This document shows positions 1-5,843 of a DNA stretch of 13,912 bases, piece after piece. How positions within the stretch are numbered: position 1 is the stretch's first letter; the number at the start of each line of letters is the position of its first letter. Source of the DNA: Geobacillus icigianus (GTDB lineage Bacteria > Bacillota > Bacilli > Bacillales > Anoxybacillaceae). Where the stretch lies: NCBI RefSeq assembly GCF_000750005.1, contig NZ_JPYA01000088.1:1-13912 (forward strand), written 5' to 3'. Under the pieces are notes generated by a model that ran no database searches, had not been told where the DNA came from, and saw nothing but the letters and a program-made list of their open reading frames with translations. The position numbers and the translations under genes are program-made.

Positions 1-565
1 CTTCCTCCGTCGCCGCATCGACCGACATTTCTTTTTTCGCGAAGCTGATCGGTAAATGCAGCGTTGTTTCCAAGTATTCATAAATCGAGTCTTCACAAAT
101 CTCCTCCGTCAACAGCGGCACGTGCTTTTTTAAGAAAAAGTCCTTATCCAATATGATCCGCTCCCCGCCAATTTCCCGGACGCGCACAACTTTCCACACT
201 TCGTCTTTGCTTGAGGCGCGCAGCTGCTGTTTGAGTTCGCCATCCGGCTTGATGACGGCCAGTTCATGGACGATCGTCCGCACCGGCTGCTTCATCGTCT
301 GCGCCAGTTCTTTAAAGCTGACCAATCCGGATACGGGAAAGTCATATTTGCCGACATCGAGCACGATCGAGCCTTTCCCTTTCATCTTTTGGATATAGCC
401 GTGCTCAGACAATAAATTGAGCGCTTTACGAATCGTCTCGCGCGACGTCTCGAAGCGCGCAGCGAGCTCGTGTTCTGACGGCAGCTTGTCGTACGCCTTC
501 CATTCTCCGCGACGGATGCGGGAAACGAGATCGTGATAAATGGCTAAATATTTGTTTTCATGCAT
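1..565 (-). CDS. treR: Trehalose operon repressor TreR (GntR family), partial at window edge
   Basis: Transcriptional repressor of the trehalose operon; in Bacillus its inducer is trehalose-6-phosphate (family knowledge). Read from ATG at 565, 188 codons are visible before the window ends; TreR proteins are about 240 aa, so roughly the last fifth is missing. Residues 1-70 form the GntR winged helix-turn-helix: LPSEHELAARFETSRETIRK (28-47), followed by the wing GYIQKMKGKGS (57-67). From about residue 78 (FPVSGLVSFKELAQ) begins the UTRA effector-binding domain, with WKVVRVREIGGERIILDKDF typical of TreR. The start matches the N-terminus of B. subtilis TreR (NKFxxIYxD pattern); the nearby ATG at 561 runs into a stop after five codons. 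The gene begins 22 nt after the treC stop, so it is the last gene of treP-treC-treR, as in B. subtilis. The ribosome-binding site (GCGGTGAT) is weak, which fits low repressor output. Confidence 0.93.
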   Translation of the reverse strand, partial: MHENKYLAIYHDLVSRIRRGEWKAYDKLPSEHELAARFETSRETIRKALNLLSEHGYIQKMKGKGSIVLDVGKYDFPVSGLVSFKELAQTMKQPVRTIVHELAVIKPDGELKQQLRASSKDEVWKVVRVREIGGERIILDKDFFLKKHVPLLTEEICEDSIYEYLETTLHLPISFAKKEMSVDAATEE

Positions 566-587
566 AAGAATCACCGCTTGTATTGTA

Positions 588-2279
588 TCACGGCCGGCGC
601 AAAAGATAAACAACCGATTCGTATGGGCGCAGCCGCATGCAGCGGAAATCGGTTGGTGCGTCCGAATAGTTCGCGAGCAACAATTCCCCCGTACAGTCAT
701 TCGCGCCTGCCTCCTCCGGCAGCACAAACGTCGTTTCAACAGGATAAAAATTGTTGACAACAAGCAGTTTTTCCCGATCGCCATGACGCATATAGGCGAA
801 AAGATGCGGATCATCCGCAAGCAGCAGCTCATAGCGTCCGGTTGTAATGATGTCATACTGTTTGCGCAGCTCAATCAGCCGTTTGTAGTGGTAAAAAATT
901 GAGTCACGATCGGCAAGCGCTTGTTTCACGTTAATGCGCTGGTAGTTGTCGGCGACGCGAATCCACGGCGTGCCGGATGTAAACCCGGCGTGCGGGCTGT
1001 CGTCCCATTGCATCGGCGTGCGGGAATTGTCGCGCGATTTTCGCTGCAAAATGTCAATCACTTCTTGCTCGCTTTTGCCTTGCGCTCGCAAAATTCGGTA
1101 CATGTTAAGCGACTCCACGTCGCGGTAGTCGCGAATATCGGTGAATTTTGGATCGGTCATGCCGATTTCTTCGCCTTGGTAAATGTATGGCGTTCCTTGC
1201 ATGAGATGAATCGTCGTCGCCAGCATTTTCGCTGACTCTTTCCAATACGTCCCGTCATCGCCATAGCGCGACACGATGCGCGGTTGGTCATGGTTGCACC
1301 AAAAGAGCGCATTCCACCCCCCGCCTTCATACATCCGGACTTGCCATTCGGACAAAATGCGTTTTAACGCGAGAAAATCGAACGGAGCGACCGCCCACTT
1401 TTCCCCGTTCGGGTAGTCGACTTTCAAGTGATGGAAATTAAACGTCATATTGAGCTCATGGTTTTCCGGGTTCGTGTAACGAATGCAATGGTCGATCGTC
1501 GTCGACGACATTTCCCCGACGGTCATGATGTCGTATTTGGAAAACACCTCGCGATTCATTTCCTGCAAAAACTCATGAATGCGCGGCCCGTCCGTATAAA
1601 AGCGGCGCCCGTCCCCCGGCGGAATCGAGCCGTCATCGTCTAGAAAACGCTGGTCTTTGGACAGCAAGTTGATGACATCCAACCGAAAGCCATCGACCCC
1701 TTTTTTCAGCCAAAAATGCATCATATCATAAAGGCGGCGGCGCAGCTCTTCGTTTTCCCAGTTCAAATCGGCTTGCGTCACATCGAACAAATGCAAGTAA
1801 TATTGGCCGGTTTGTTCGTCGTATTCCCACGCCGAGCCGCCAAATTTCGACTGCCAGTTGGTTGGCGGTCCGCCGTCCGGTTTCGGGTCGCGCCAAATGT
1901 AAAACGAACGGTATGGGTTCGTTTTCGAAGCGCGCGCCTGCTGAAACCATTCATGGTCGGTCGACGTATGGTTGACGACCATGTCCATCACCAGCTTCAT
2001 GCCGCGCGCGTGCACTTCGCGGAGCAGACGATCAAAATCGTCCATCGTTCCGTATTCGGGATGAATGCGGAAATAATCGCTAATGTCATAACCGTTGTCG
2101 CGCTGCGGCGACGCGTAGATCGGCGTCAGCCAAATGACATCGACGCCCAGTTCTTTCAAGTAATCGAGCTTCTCGATCACGCCTAGCAAATCGCCGATGC
2201 CGTCTCCATTCGTATCGCGGAAGCTCTTCGGATAAATTTGATAAACGACCGCCTTTTTCCACCACGGTGTTGTTGACAC
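588..2279 (-). CDS. treC: Trehalose-6-phosphate hydrolase (phospho-alpha-1,1-glucosidase, GH13)
   Basis: Cytoplasmic enzyme that splits trehalose-6-phosphate, delivered by TreP, into glucose and glucose-6-phosphate (treA in B. subtilis, treC in many others). The 563-aa length is normal for the family. The GH13 motifs are intact: WWKKAVVYQIYPKSF at the N-terminus, region I DMVVNH (99-104), nucleophile D201 in GFRLDVINL, acid/base E256 in TVGEMSS, and transition-state D331 in NHDQPR. GQYYLHLFDVTQADLNWEN (158-176) is typical of the oligo-1,6-glucosidase/TreC branch. The start is GTG at 2279, preceded 6 nt upstream by a strong GAGGTGA site. The gene follows treP after 109 nt that contain a stable hairpin, and precedes treR. 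Oligo-1,6-glucosidase is the main alternative by sequence; the operon context makes TreC much more likely. Confidence 0.95.
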   Translation of the reverse strand: MSTTPWWKKAVVYQIYPKSFRDTNGDGIGDLLGVIEKLDYLKELGVDVIWLTPIYASPQRDNGYDISDYFRIHPEYGTMDDFDRLLREVHARGMKLVMDMVVNHTSTDHEWFQQARASKTNPYRSFYIWRDPKPDGGPPTNWQSKFGGSAWEYDEQTGQYYLHLFDVTQADLNWENEELRRRLYDMMHFWLKKGVDGFRLDVINLLSKDQRFLDDDGSIPPGDGRRFYTDGPRIHEFLQEMNREVFSKYDIMTVGEMSSTTIDHCIRYTNPENHELNMTFNFHHLKVDYPNGEKWAVAPFDFLALKRILSEWQVRMYEGGGWNALFWCNHDQPRIVSRYGDDGTYWKESAKMLATTIHLMQGTPYIYQGEEIGMTDPKFTDIRDYRDVESLNMYRILRAQGKSEQEVIDILQRKSRDNSRTPMQWDDSPHAGFTSGTPWIRVADNYQRINVKQALADRDSIFYHYKRLIELRKQYDIITTGRYELLLADDPHLFAYMRHGDREKLLVVNNFYPVETTFVLPEEAGANDCTGELLLANYSDAPTDFRCMRLRPYESVVYLLRRP

Positions 2280-2320
2280 GTCTCTTCACCTCGTTCGTTG
2301 ACTTCAACAATGAATGAAAA

Positions 2321-2351
2321 GCATACCATTGGCGAGCGGCCAATGATATGC
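2321..2351 (-). promoter_or_regulatory. Strong intercistronic hairpin between treP and treC
   Basis: In the minus-strand transcript the arms GCAUAUCAUUGGC and GCCAAUGGUAUGC pair over 13 positions around the loop CGCUC. One pair is U-G, which on the plus strand would be a C-A mismatch, so the structure is complete only in the tre mRNA sense. TTTTCATTCATT follows directly. The U-tract is short, so this is a leaky terminator or, as likely, a 3' stabiliser or processing site that separates permease from hydrolase levels. It starts 37 nt after the treP stop. Confidence 0.7.
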
Positions 2352-2388
2352 CAGCGAATGCATCCTTTGCCTCGATGAAGGCGAGCGG

Positions 2389-3804
2389 TTAGCGTGCGAT
2401 TTTGCGCACTTTGCCGAAAACAAACGTCAGCACAAACGGCACCGCAATCGCGATCGCCATGCCGATAAAGAACGGCGTCCACTTTTGCGGCACGATCGAC
2501 AAGAAGCCCGGCAGGCCGCCAACGCCGATCGATGGAGCGATGACTTGATTGAGCGTGATGAACATGCCGGCGATCGCCGCTCCGGTCATCGCGGCAATAA
2601 ACGGAAAGCGGAAACGCAAGTTGACCCCGAACATCGCCGGCTCCGTGATGCCAAGATAGGCCGAGACCGCTGACGTGAACGACAAGCCGCGCAGCTTTTC
2701 GTCTTTGGCGACGAACATCATCGCCAACGCCGCCGAGCCTTGGGCGATGTTTGACATGACCAAAATCGGCCAAAGGAACGTGCCGCCTGTATTGGCGATC
2801 AGCTGCAAGTCAACCGGCAAGAACGTATGGTGCATCCCGGTGACGACGAGCGGCGCATACAGCGCTCCATACAACAATCCTCCAAGCGCCGGAACCGTGT
2901 CAAAAATCGTGACAAACAAGTGGGTAATGGCGTTGCCGATCGCAAACGTGATGGGCCCGATGGCGACGAACACCAAAAAGCCGGTAATGAGCAACGCAAG
3001 CGGCGCGACAAGCAACAGCTGAAACGCATCCGGAATGCGCTTGCGCAAAAACAGCTCCAGCTTTGCCAGCACGTAGGAAGCGACCAACACTGGCAGCACT
3101 TGCCCTTGGTAGCCGACCTTTTGCACTTCAAAGCCGAACAAGTTCCAAACCGGAATCTCTCCTTTTTCTTTCGCCGCTCCCCAGCCCCAAGCATTGAGCA
3201 AATCGGGGTGGACGAGCATCAAACCAAGGACAATCCCCAAGAGCGGGTTGCCGCCGAATTTCGTCACCGCTGACCAGCCGATCAAGCCAGGCAGAAAGAC
3301 GAACGCCGTATTGGCGATCAAATTGATCATGTTCGCCAAATCGGCCCACTCTTTGTGCACCTCGACAAACGATTTCCCTTCGTAAAAAATGCCTGGGCCT
3401 GTCAACACGTTGTTAATCCCCATCAACAAACCGGCGGTGACGATCGCTGGCAAAATCGGGATGAAAATGTCCGCGAGCGTCTTAATGGCTCGCTGCAGCG
3501 GATTGAGCTTCGCTTCCGCCGCGTCTTTGATTTCCTGCTTCGTTGCCCGGCCGATGCCAGTCAGTTCAACCAAATCGTCATACACTTTATCGACAAGCCC
3601 TTGGCCGATGACGACTTGAAACTGGCCGTTGGCCGAAAACGCCCCTTTGACGACATCGATGCGCTCGAGCGCTTCTTTATCGACGTTTCCTTCCTCTTTG
3701 AGCGCAAACCGAAGCCTTGTTACACAATGCGTAGCGGCGACGATGTTGTCCTTGCCGCCGACGGCTTCGACAATTTGCGCGGCTGCTTGTTGGTATGCCC
3801 CCAT
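2389..3804 (-). CDS. treP: PTS trehalose-specific permease EIIBC (TreP)
   Basis: Membrane permease that imports trehalose and phosphorylates it to trehalose-6-phosphate. The start is ATG 3804, because a perfect AAAGGAGG lies 8 nt upstream and MGAYQQAAAQIVEAVGGKDN is the usual N-terminus; the 31 codons that could be read upstream from a TTG have no ribosome site. The resulting 471 aa equal the B. subtilis length. The EIIB domain covers residues 1-85 with the phosphorylated C27 in THCVTRLRF. The EIIC domain (about 105-471) has many membrane segments and the conserved GITEPAMFG (385-393). There is no EIIA domain, so phosphate must come from a separate EIIA such as that of the glucose system, as known for B. 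subtilis TreP. This is the first gene of the tre operon, with a predicted leader of about 400 nt. Confidence 0.95.
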   Translation of the reverse strand: MGAYQQAAAQIVEAVGGKDNIVAATHCVTRLRFALKEEGNVDKEALERIDVVKGAFSANGQFQVVIGQGLVDKVYDDLVELTGIGRATKQEIKDAAEAKLNPLQRAIKTLADIFIPILPAIVTAGLLMGINNVLTGPGIFYEGKSFVEVHKEWADLANMINLIANTAFVFLPGLIGWSAVTKFGGNPLLGIVLGLMLVHPDLLNAWGWGAAKEKGEIPVWNLFGFEVQKVGYQGQVLPVLVASYVLAKLELFLRKRIPDAFQLLLVAPLALLITGFLVFVAIGPITFAIGNAITHLFVTIFDTVPALGGLLYGALYAPLVVTGMHHTFLPVDLQLIANTGGTFLWPILVMSNIAQGSAALAMMFVAKDEKLRGLSFTSAVSAYLGITEPAMFGVNLRFRFPFIAAMTGAAIAGMFITLNQVIAPSIGVGGLPGFLSIVPQKWTPFFIGMAIAIAVPFVLTFVFGKVRKIAR

Positions 3805-3927
3805 GATGAATGCCTCCTTTTTCTTTCTCGTCTTCCGATTGCGCGAAAACATGAGCGGCAAAGCGGCCGCCAGACGCCCATCGATGGTTGTCGACAACTT
3901 GATGTTCCGGCGTTTCTCTAGAAGGCT

Positions 3928-4053
3928 GGTGAAAAATCGCTGTCACCACCAATCAGCGGCATTTTCATTTAGAAAAGTTTCATAGACAGTGTGATCTACC
4001 CTCCACCCGGGGATGAAAATCCGTGTCAGTTCGGCATTTTCATTCCGAAAAGA
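3928..4053. repeat. Structured repeat, one full unit plus flanking partial units (tre copy)
   Basis: The motif ATTTTCA recurs at 3961 and 4036, a 75-bp period. Between them lies a unit clearly related to the array at 13498-13786. Positions 3999-4023 (25 nt) are identical to 13662-13686, and 4027-4042 (16 nt) to 13763-13778. Hairpins: TGAAAATCCG (4014-4023) with CGG-C-ATTTTCA (4032-4042), one bulged C; and AGACAG (3984-3989) with CTACCC (3996-4001), which pairs fully only in the minus-strand RNA, through G-U pairs. A further degenerate unit end at 3929-3966 forms TGAAAA..CGCTG against CAGCG..TTTTCA. Minus-strand CAGCGATTTTT could act as a weak attenuator. Confidence 0.85.
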
Positions 4054-4103
4054 AAGCGGATTCTACGATTGAGAAATGGGTGGAACGCAGCGGTATTTTG
4101 CAC
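4026..4103 (-). other. Possible leader peptide in the tre leader
   Basis: On the minus strand a perfect AGGAGG (4115-4120) is followed by two GTG codons, at 4111 (3 nt away) and 4103 (11 nt away). The second opens a 25-codon frame beginning VQNTAAFHPFLNRR and ending at TGA 4026-4028, inside the repeat hairpin. The first opens a 23-codon frame. Spacing is not ideal for either, and no known leader peptide was recognised. The site may instead be a remnant of an older ribosome-binding site or chance. Confidence 0.25.
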
Positions 4104-4156
4104 GAAATCACCGGCCTCCTAGCGGAAAACAAGCGAGTTTACCGCTTCCCTGCCTT

Positions 4157-4183
4157 CTAAATCGCTTTCAGCAATCGGTTTCA
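4157..4183 (-). promoter_or_regulatory. Two overlapping cre-like sites (CcpA catabolite repression)
   Basis: Minus-strand TGAAACCGATTGCT (4170-4183) and TGAAAGCGATTTAG (4157-4170) each match 12 of 14 positions of the cre consensus TGWAANCGNTNWCA; the last two bases deviate in one and two late positions in the other. They lie at about +21 to +48 from the predicted start, a position where CcpA would block elongation. Catabolite repression of tre is known in B. subtilis; the sites here are inferred from sequence alone. Confidence 0.4.
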
Positions 4184-4189
4184 AAAAAC

Positions 4190-4201
4190 TTGTATATACA
4201 T
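4190..4201. promoter_or_regulatory. TreR operator 2 (imperfect)
   Basis: TTGTATATACAT matches 11 of 12 positions of the palindrome TTGTATATACAA found intact 29 bp away. It covers about +4 to +15 of the predicted tre transcript. Paired operators of this type are the known target of TreR in B. subtilis. Confidence 0.8.
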
Positions 4202-4210
4202 CCTGAACAT

Positions 4211-4239
4211 AGTTTATCTTGTATATACAAGTTTGTCAA
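4211..4239 (-). promoter_or_regulatory. Sigma-A promoter of the tre operon
   Basis: Minus-strand -35 TTGACA (4234-4239), spacer of exactly 17 bp, -10 TAAACT (4211-4216). Predicted start is A4204. The operator 4218-4231 fills the spacer, so bound TreR would exclude RNA polymerase. It faces treP, 407 bp upstream of its start codon. Confidence 0.8.
4218..4231. promoter_or_regulatory. TreR operator 1 (perfect palindrome)
   Basis: CTTGTATATACAAG is a perfect 14-bp palindrome containing the tre operator core TTGTATATACAA. It lies wholly between the -35 and -10 boxes of the tre promoter. Confidence 0.88.
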
Positions 4240-4400
4240 CACGTTTCGATATGAATGTTTCTTTTTCGACAACCGATGGGAGTTCTTTTCCCATTTCCAC
4301 TTCTTTTGTTATCTTTTGTCAAACAGCAGGAAAATCTACAGCCAAACGGGAAAAAACATAGTGAATCACTACCGAAGCGAGAAAGGATGAAGACAACGCC

Positions 4401-5126
4401 ATGAAAACGTATACCTTGCGCGAAGCAGCCAAAAAAATTGGAGTCACCGCCCGCGATTTAAAACAGTGGGAAAAACAGTTCGCCGGATCAATCACCGTCC
4501 CGCGCGCCCCGGGAGGAGCGCGTCTGTATAATGACGAACTGATCGAACGGTTTCGCCATATTCGCGCGTGGCTGGAAGACGGCCGCCGACCGGCCGAAGT
4601 AGCGGACATGATTAACCAGCTGGACGCCCAACAAGCCGAACCGGCTGGCGAACGAACCGCTCCGACGGACACAACGGTGATGGAAGGGGAAATCATTGAT
4701 CCCCCGCGCCTGTTGCATCAAGGGATGCCATACATAGCTGAACAGCTGGCGGCCCGGCTCAAAGACGATCTTGTCCGCGCTTTGAAACAGGAAACGAATC
4801 GCACCATTGAACGAGCGATGGGCGAGGTAAAAAATCGGCTGGACTCACTCGCCGATCAAACGGCCGCGGCCGCCGAAACCGTGCGCTGCTCGCTCCGTGA
4901 TTATGAAGACGCGTGGCAGCAAAAAACCGAACAGCTCCATGAACATTTGGAAACTGTTGTCGCGATCTGCCGTGAAGAGAAAGCGAGACAAGAGGAGGAG
5001 CGCAAACGGTTGGAGCAGCGCATTTTGGAGCGGGAGAAAGCGTTCCGCGAACTCGTTTTGTCCTTCCGTCAAACAGCGGCCAGCAGTGCCGCCACCCGTG
5101 CCAACAAATGGTGGAAATTTTGGTGA
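4401..5126 (+). CDS. MerR-type DNA-binding coiled-coil protein with KWWKFW tail (DUF3967-like)
   Basis: 241 aa. Residues 1-75 form a MerR-like helix-turn-helix: YTLREAAKKIGVTARDLKQWEKQF, then the wing PRAPGGARLYNDELIERF and the helix IRAWLEDGRRPAEVADMI. Residues 76-105 are a charged, proline-containing linker. Residues 110-225 are almost wholly helical and charged, a long coiled coil (AEQLAARLKDDLVRALKQ to LEQRILEREKAFRELVLSF). The end is KWWKFW, an aromatic-basic tail. This plan recalls MerR-like proteins with a C-terminal DUF3967 segment and, more distantly, the chromosome-anchoring protein RacA; neither assignment is certain. A classical ligand-sensing regulator is unlikely because there is no effector domain. 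The start is ATG 4401, with AAAGGAT about 12 nt upstream. It is divergent from tre with 161 nt between the tre -35 box and its start, and ends before the terminator at 5348. Confidence 0.8.
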   Translation: MKTYTLREAAKKIGVTARDLKQWEKQFAGSITVPRAPGGARLYNDELIERFRHIRAWLEDGRRPAEVADMINQLDAQQAEPAGERTAPTDTTVMEGEIIDPPRLLHQGMPYIAEQLAARLKDDLVRALKQETNRTIERAMGEVKNRLDSLADQTAAAAETVRCSLRDYEDAWQQKTEQLHEHLETVVAICREEKARQEEERKRLEQRILEREKAFRELVLSFRQTAASSAATRANKWWKFW

Positions 5127-5277
5127 AAGAACGGTTTCGCTCCGGTGGCGCACAAAAGTTTCCGCCAACAAAAACGGCAAACGGAGCGGCGGGCCATAAA
5201 GGATGGCCAAAGCAGCACGATGCACAAGAAACGTTCATTGACGATGGGAGAGATGAAAAAGAGGGGCTGACCGAAAA

Positions 5278-5306
5278 GGTTGTCTGCCTTCAAGAGCGGC
5301 ACAACC
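5278..5306. terminator. Secondary terminator-like hairpin
   Basis: GGTTGT-GCC (5278-5283, 5286-5288) pairs with GGC-ACAACC (5298-5306), with CT bulged. In the minus direction the stem is followed by TTTTCGG, so it could back up the terminator at 5348 for transcripts leaving the PilZ gene. Confidence 0.4.
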
Positions 5307-5347
5307 GATCATGCGGCAAAAGCAGTCAGCATGTATATAAAGCAACG

Positions 5348-5382
5348 AAAGAGGGGACCCGATCCTTTTGGGACCCCTCTTT
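5348..5382. terminator. Bidirectional intrinsic terminator between converging genes
   Basis: AAAGAGGGG-A-CCC (5348-5360) pairs with GGG-A-CCCCTCTTT (5370-5382): 12 pairs and one A-A mismatch around a 9-nt loop. A and T runs at both ends make it usable from both strands. It lies 222 nt after the plus-strand gene and 115 nt after the PilZ stop. Confidence 0.75.
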
Positions 5383-5496
5383 ATAAGTTGCAATAAACAA
5401 TTTCCGATTGTTCATTTCGGTTCATCTAAATACAAGCTGATATGATAGTGGCTAGTGATGAGCTGGATGTAAAACAAAATTTATAGCATTCCCCCA

Positions 5497-5841
5497 TCAT
5501 CGCCGCCGGCTCTCCGCCACATGCCGTTTGATGGCTTCAATCAACCCTTCTTCTTCCTGTTTGGTGACGTCGAGGCGGACGCCGTAATAGTGAATGCGGG
5601 CAAACGGCTTTTCCCAAACGAGCTGACCGCGGACGCGCAACGCAGCCCCGCCCAAAACAAGCGACACGTCCACCCAAGAGCCTCCGCCGGAAAACGGAAG
5701 GGGGCGATCTGCTTCCACCTTCAAGCCGTGCGGACTGATGTCATGCACCAAGACTTCATATCGGCCATCAGCCGCCGTCAATTCTGCCGGCAGCGGCTGG
5801 CCAAACTGGTAGCGGAACGGTTCTTGCCGTCTAAACCTCAT
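5497..5841 (-). CDS. PilZ-domain protein downstream of parC
   Basis: 114 aa, a single PilZ domain, the usual receptor fold for cyclic di-GMP. The conserved DxSxxG is present as D34-I-S36-P-H-G39 (VHDISPHGLKVE), followed by the beta strands SWVDVSLVLGGAALRVRGQLVW and the closing YYGVRLDV (85-92). The N-terminal arginine cluster RFRRQEPFR is present, but the spacing R5 to R10 is one residue longer than canonical RxxxR, so ligand binding is probable but not certain. The start is ATG 5841 because GGGGGA lies 7 nt upstream and the stop of parC (TAA 5844-5846) is only 2 nt before it. This points to translational coupling with parC. Fourteen more codons could be read upstream, but they would lie inside parC and lack a better site. 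Confidence 0.85.
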   Translation of the reverse strand: MRFRRQEPFRYQFGQPLPAELTAADGRYEVLVHDISPHGLKVEADRPLPFSGGGSWVDVSLVLGGAALRVRGQLVWEKPFARIHYYGVRLDVTKQEEEGLIEAIKRHVAESRRR

Positions 5842-5843
5842 TT

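Larger units (their letters stand above)
3805..4204 (-). promoter_or_regulatory. Long 5' leader of the tre operon (predicted)
   Basis: This is the stretch from the predicted transcription start (about A4204) to the treP start codon. It contains, in transcript order: the second TreR operator, two overlapping cre-like sites, a perfect AGGAGG (4115-4120) followed by GTG codons and short open frames, a copy of the structured repeat (3928-4053), a perfect 12-bp palindrome GTTGTCGACAAC (3887-3898), and the treP ribosome site AAAGGAGG (3812-3819). No protein gene of normal size was recognised. If a second promoter lies closer to treP, the leader would be shorter; no convincing one was seen. Confidence 0.55.
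5127..5496. other. Convergent intergenic region, no gene recognised
   Basis: This stretch lies between the plus-strand coiled-coil gene and the end of the parE-parC-PilZ operon. It holds a bulged hairpin at 5278-5306 and the two-way terminator at 5348-5382. The sequence AAAAAGAGGGGCTGACCG (5256-5273), with AAAAGGT next, resembles a degraded version of the left arm of the hairpin at 13787. A 93-codon open frame running through it from inside the upstream gene (5108-5386) crosses the terminator and has no recognisable composition, so it is not called. Confidence 0.6.

Noticed and set aside
3805..3897. Longer TreP starting at a TTG (3897)
   Set aside because: No ribosome site upstream, non-family N-terminus, while ATG 3804 has a perfect AAAGGAGG and gives the family length.
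4240..4400. Promoter for the plus-strand coiled-coil gene
   Set aside because: TTGTCA with a TACAGC at 15 bp and other pairs were examined; none fits well enough to call.
5108..5386. Plus-strand frame of 92 codons after the coiled-coil gene
   Set aside because: It overlaps the end of that gene in another frame, passes through the terminator and has no recognisable domain.
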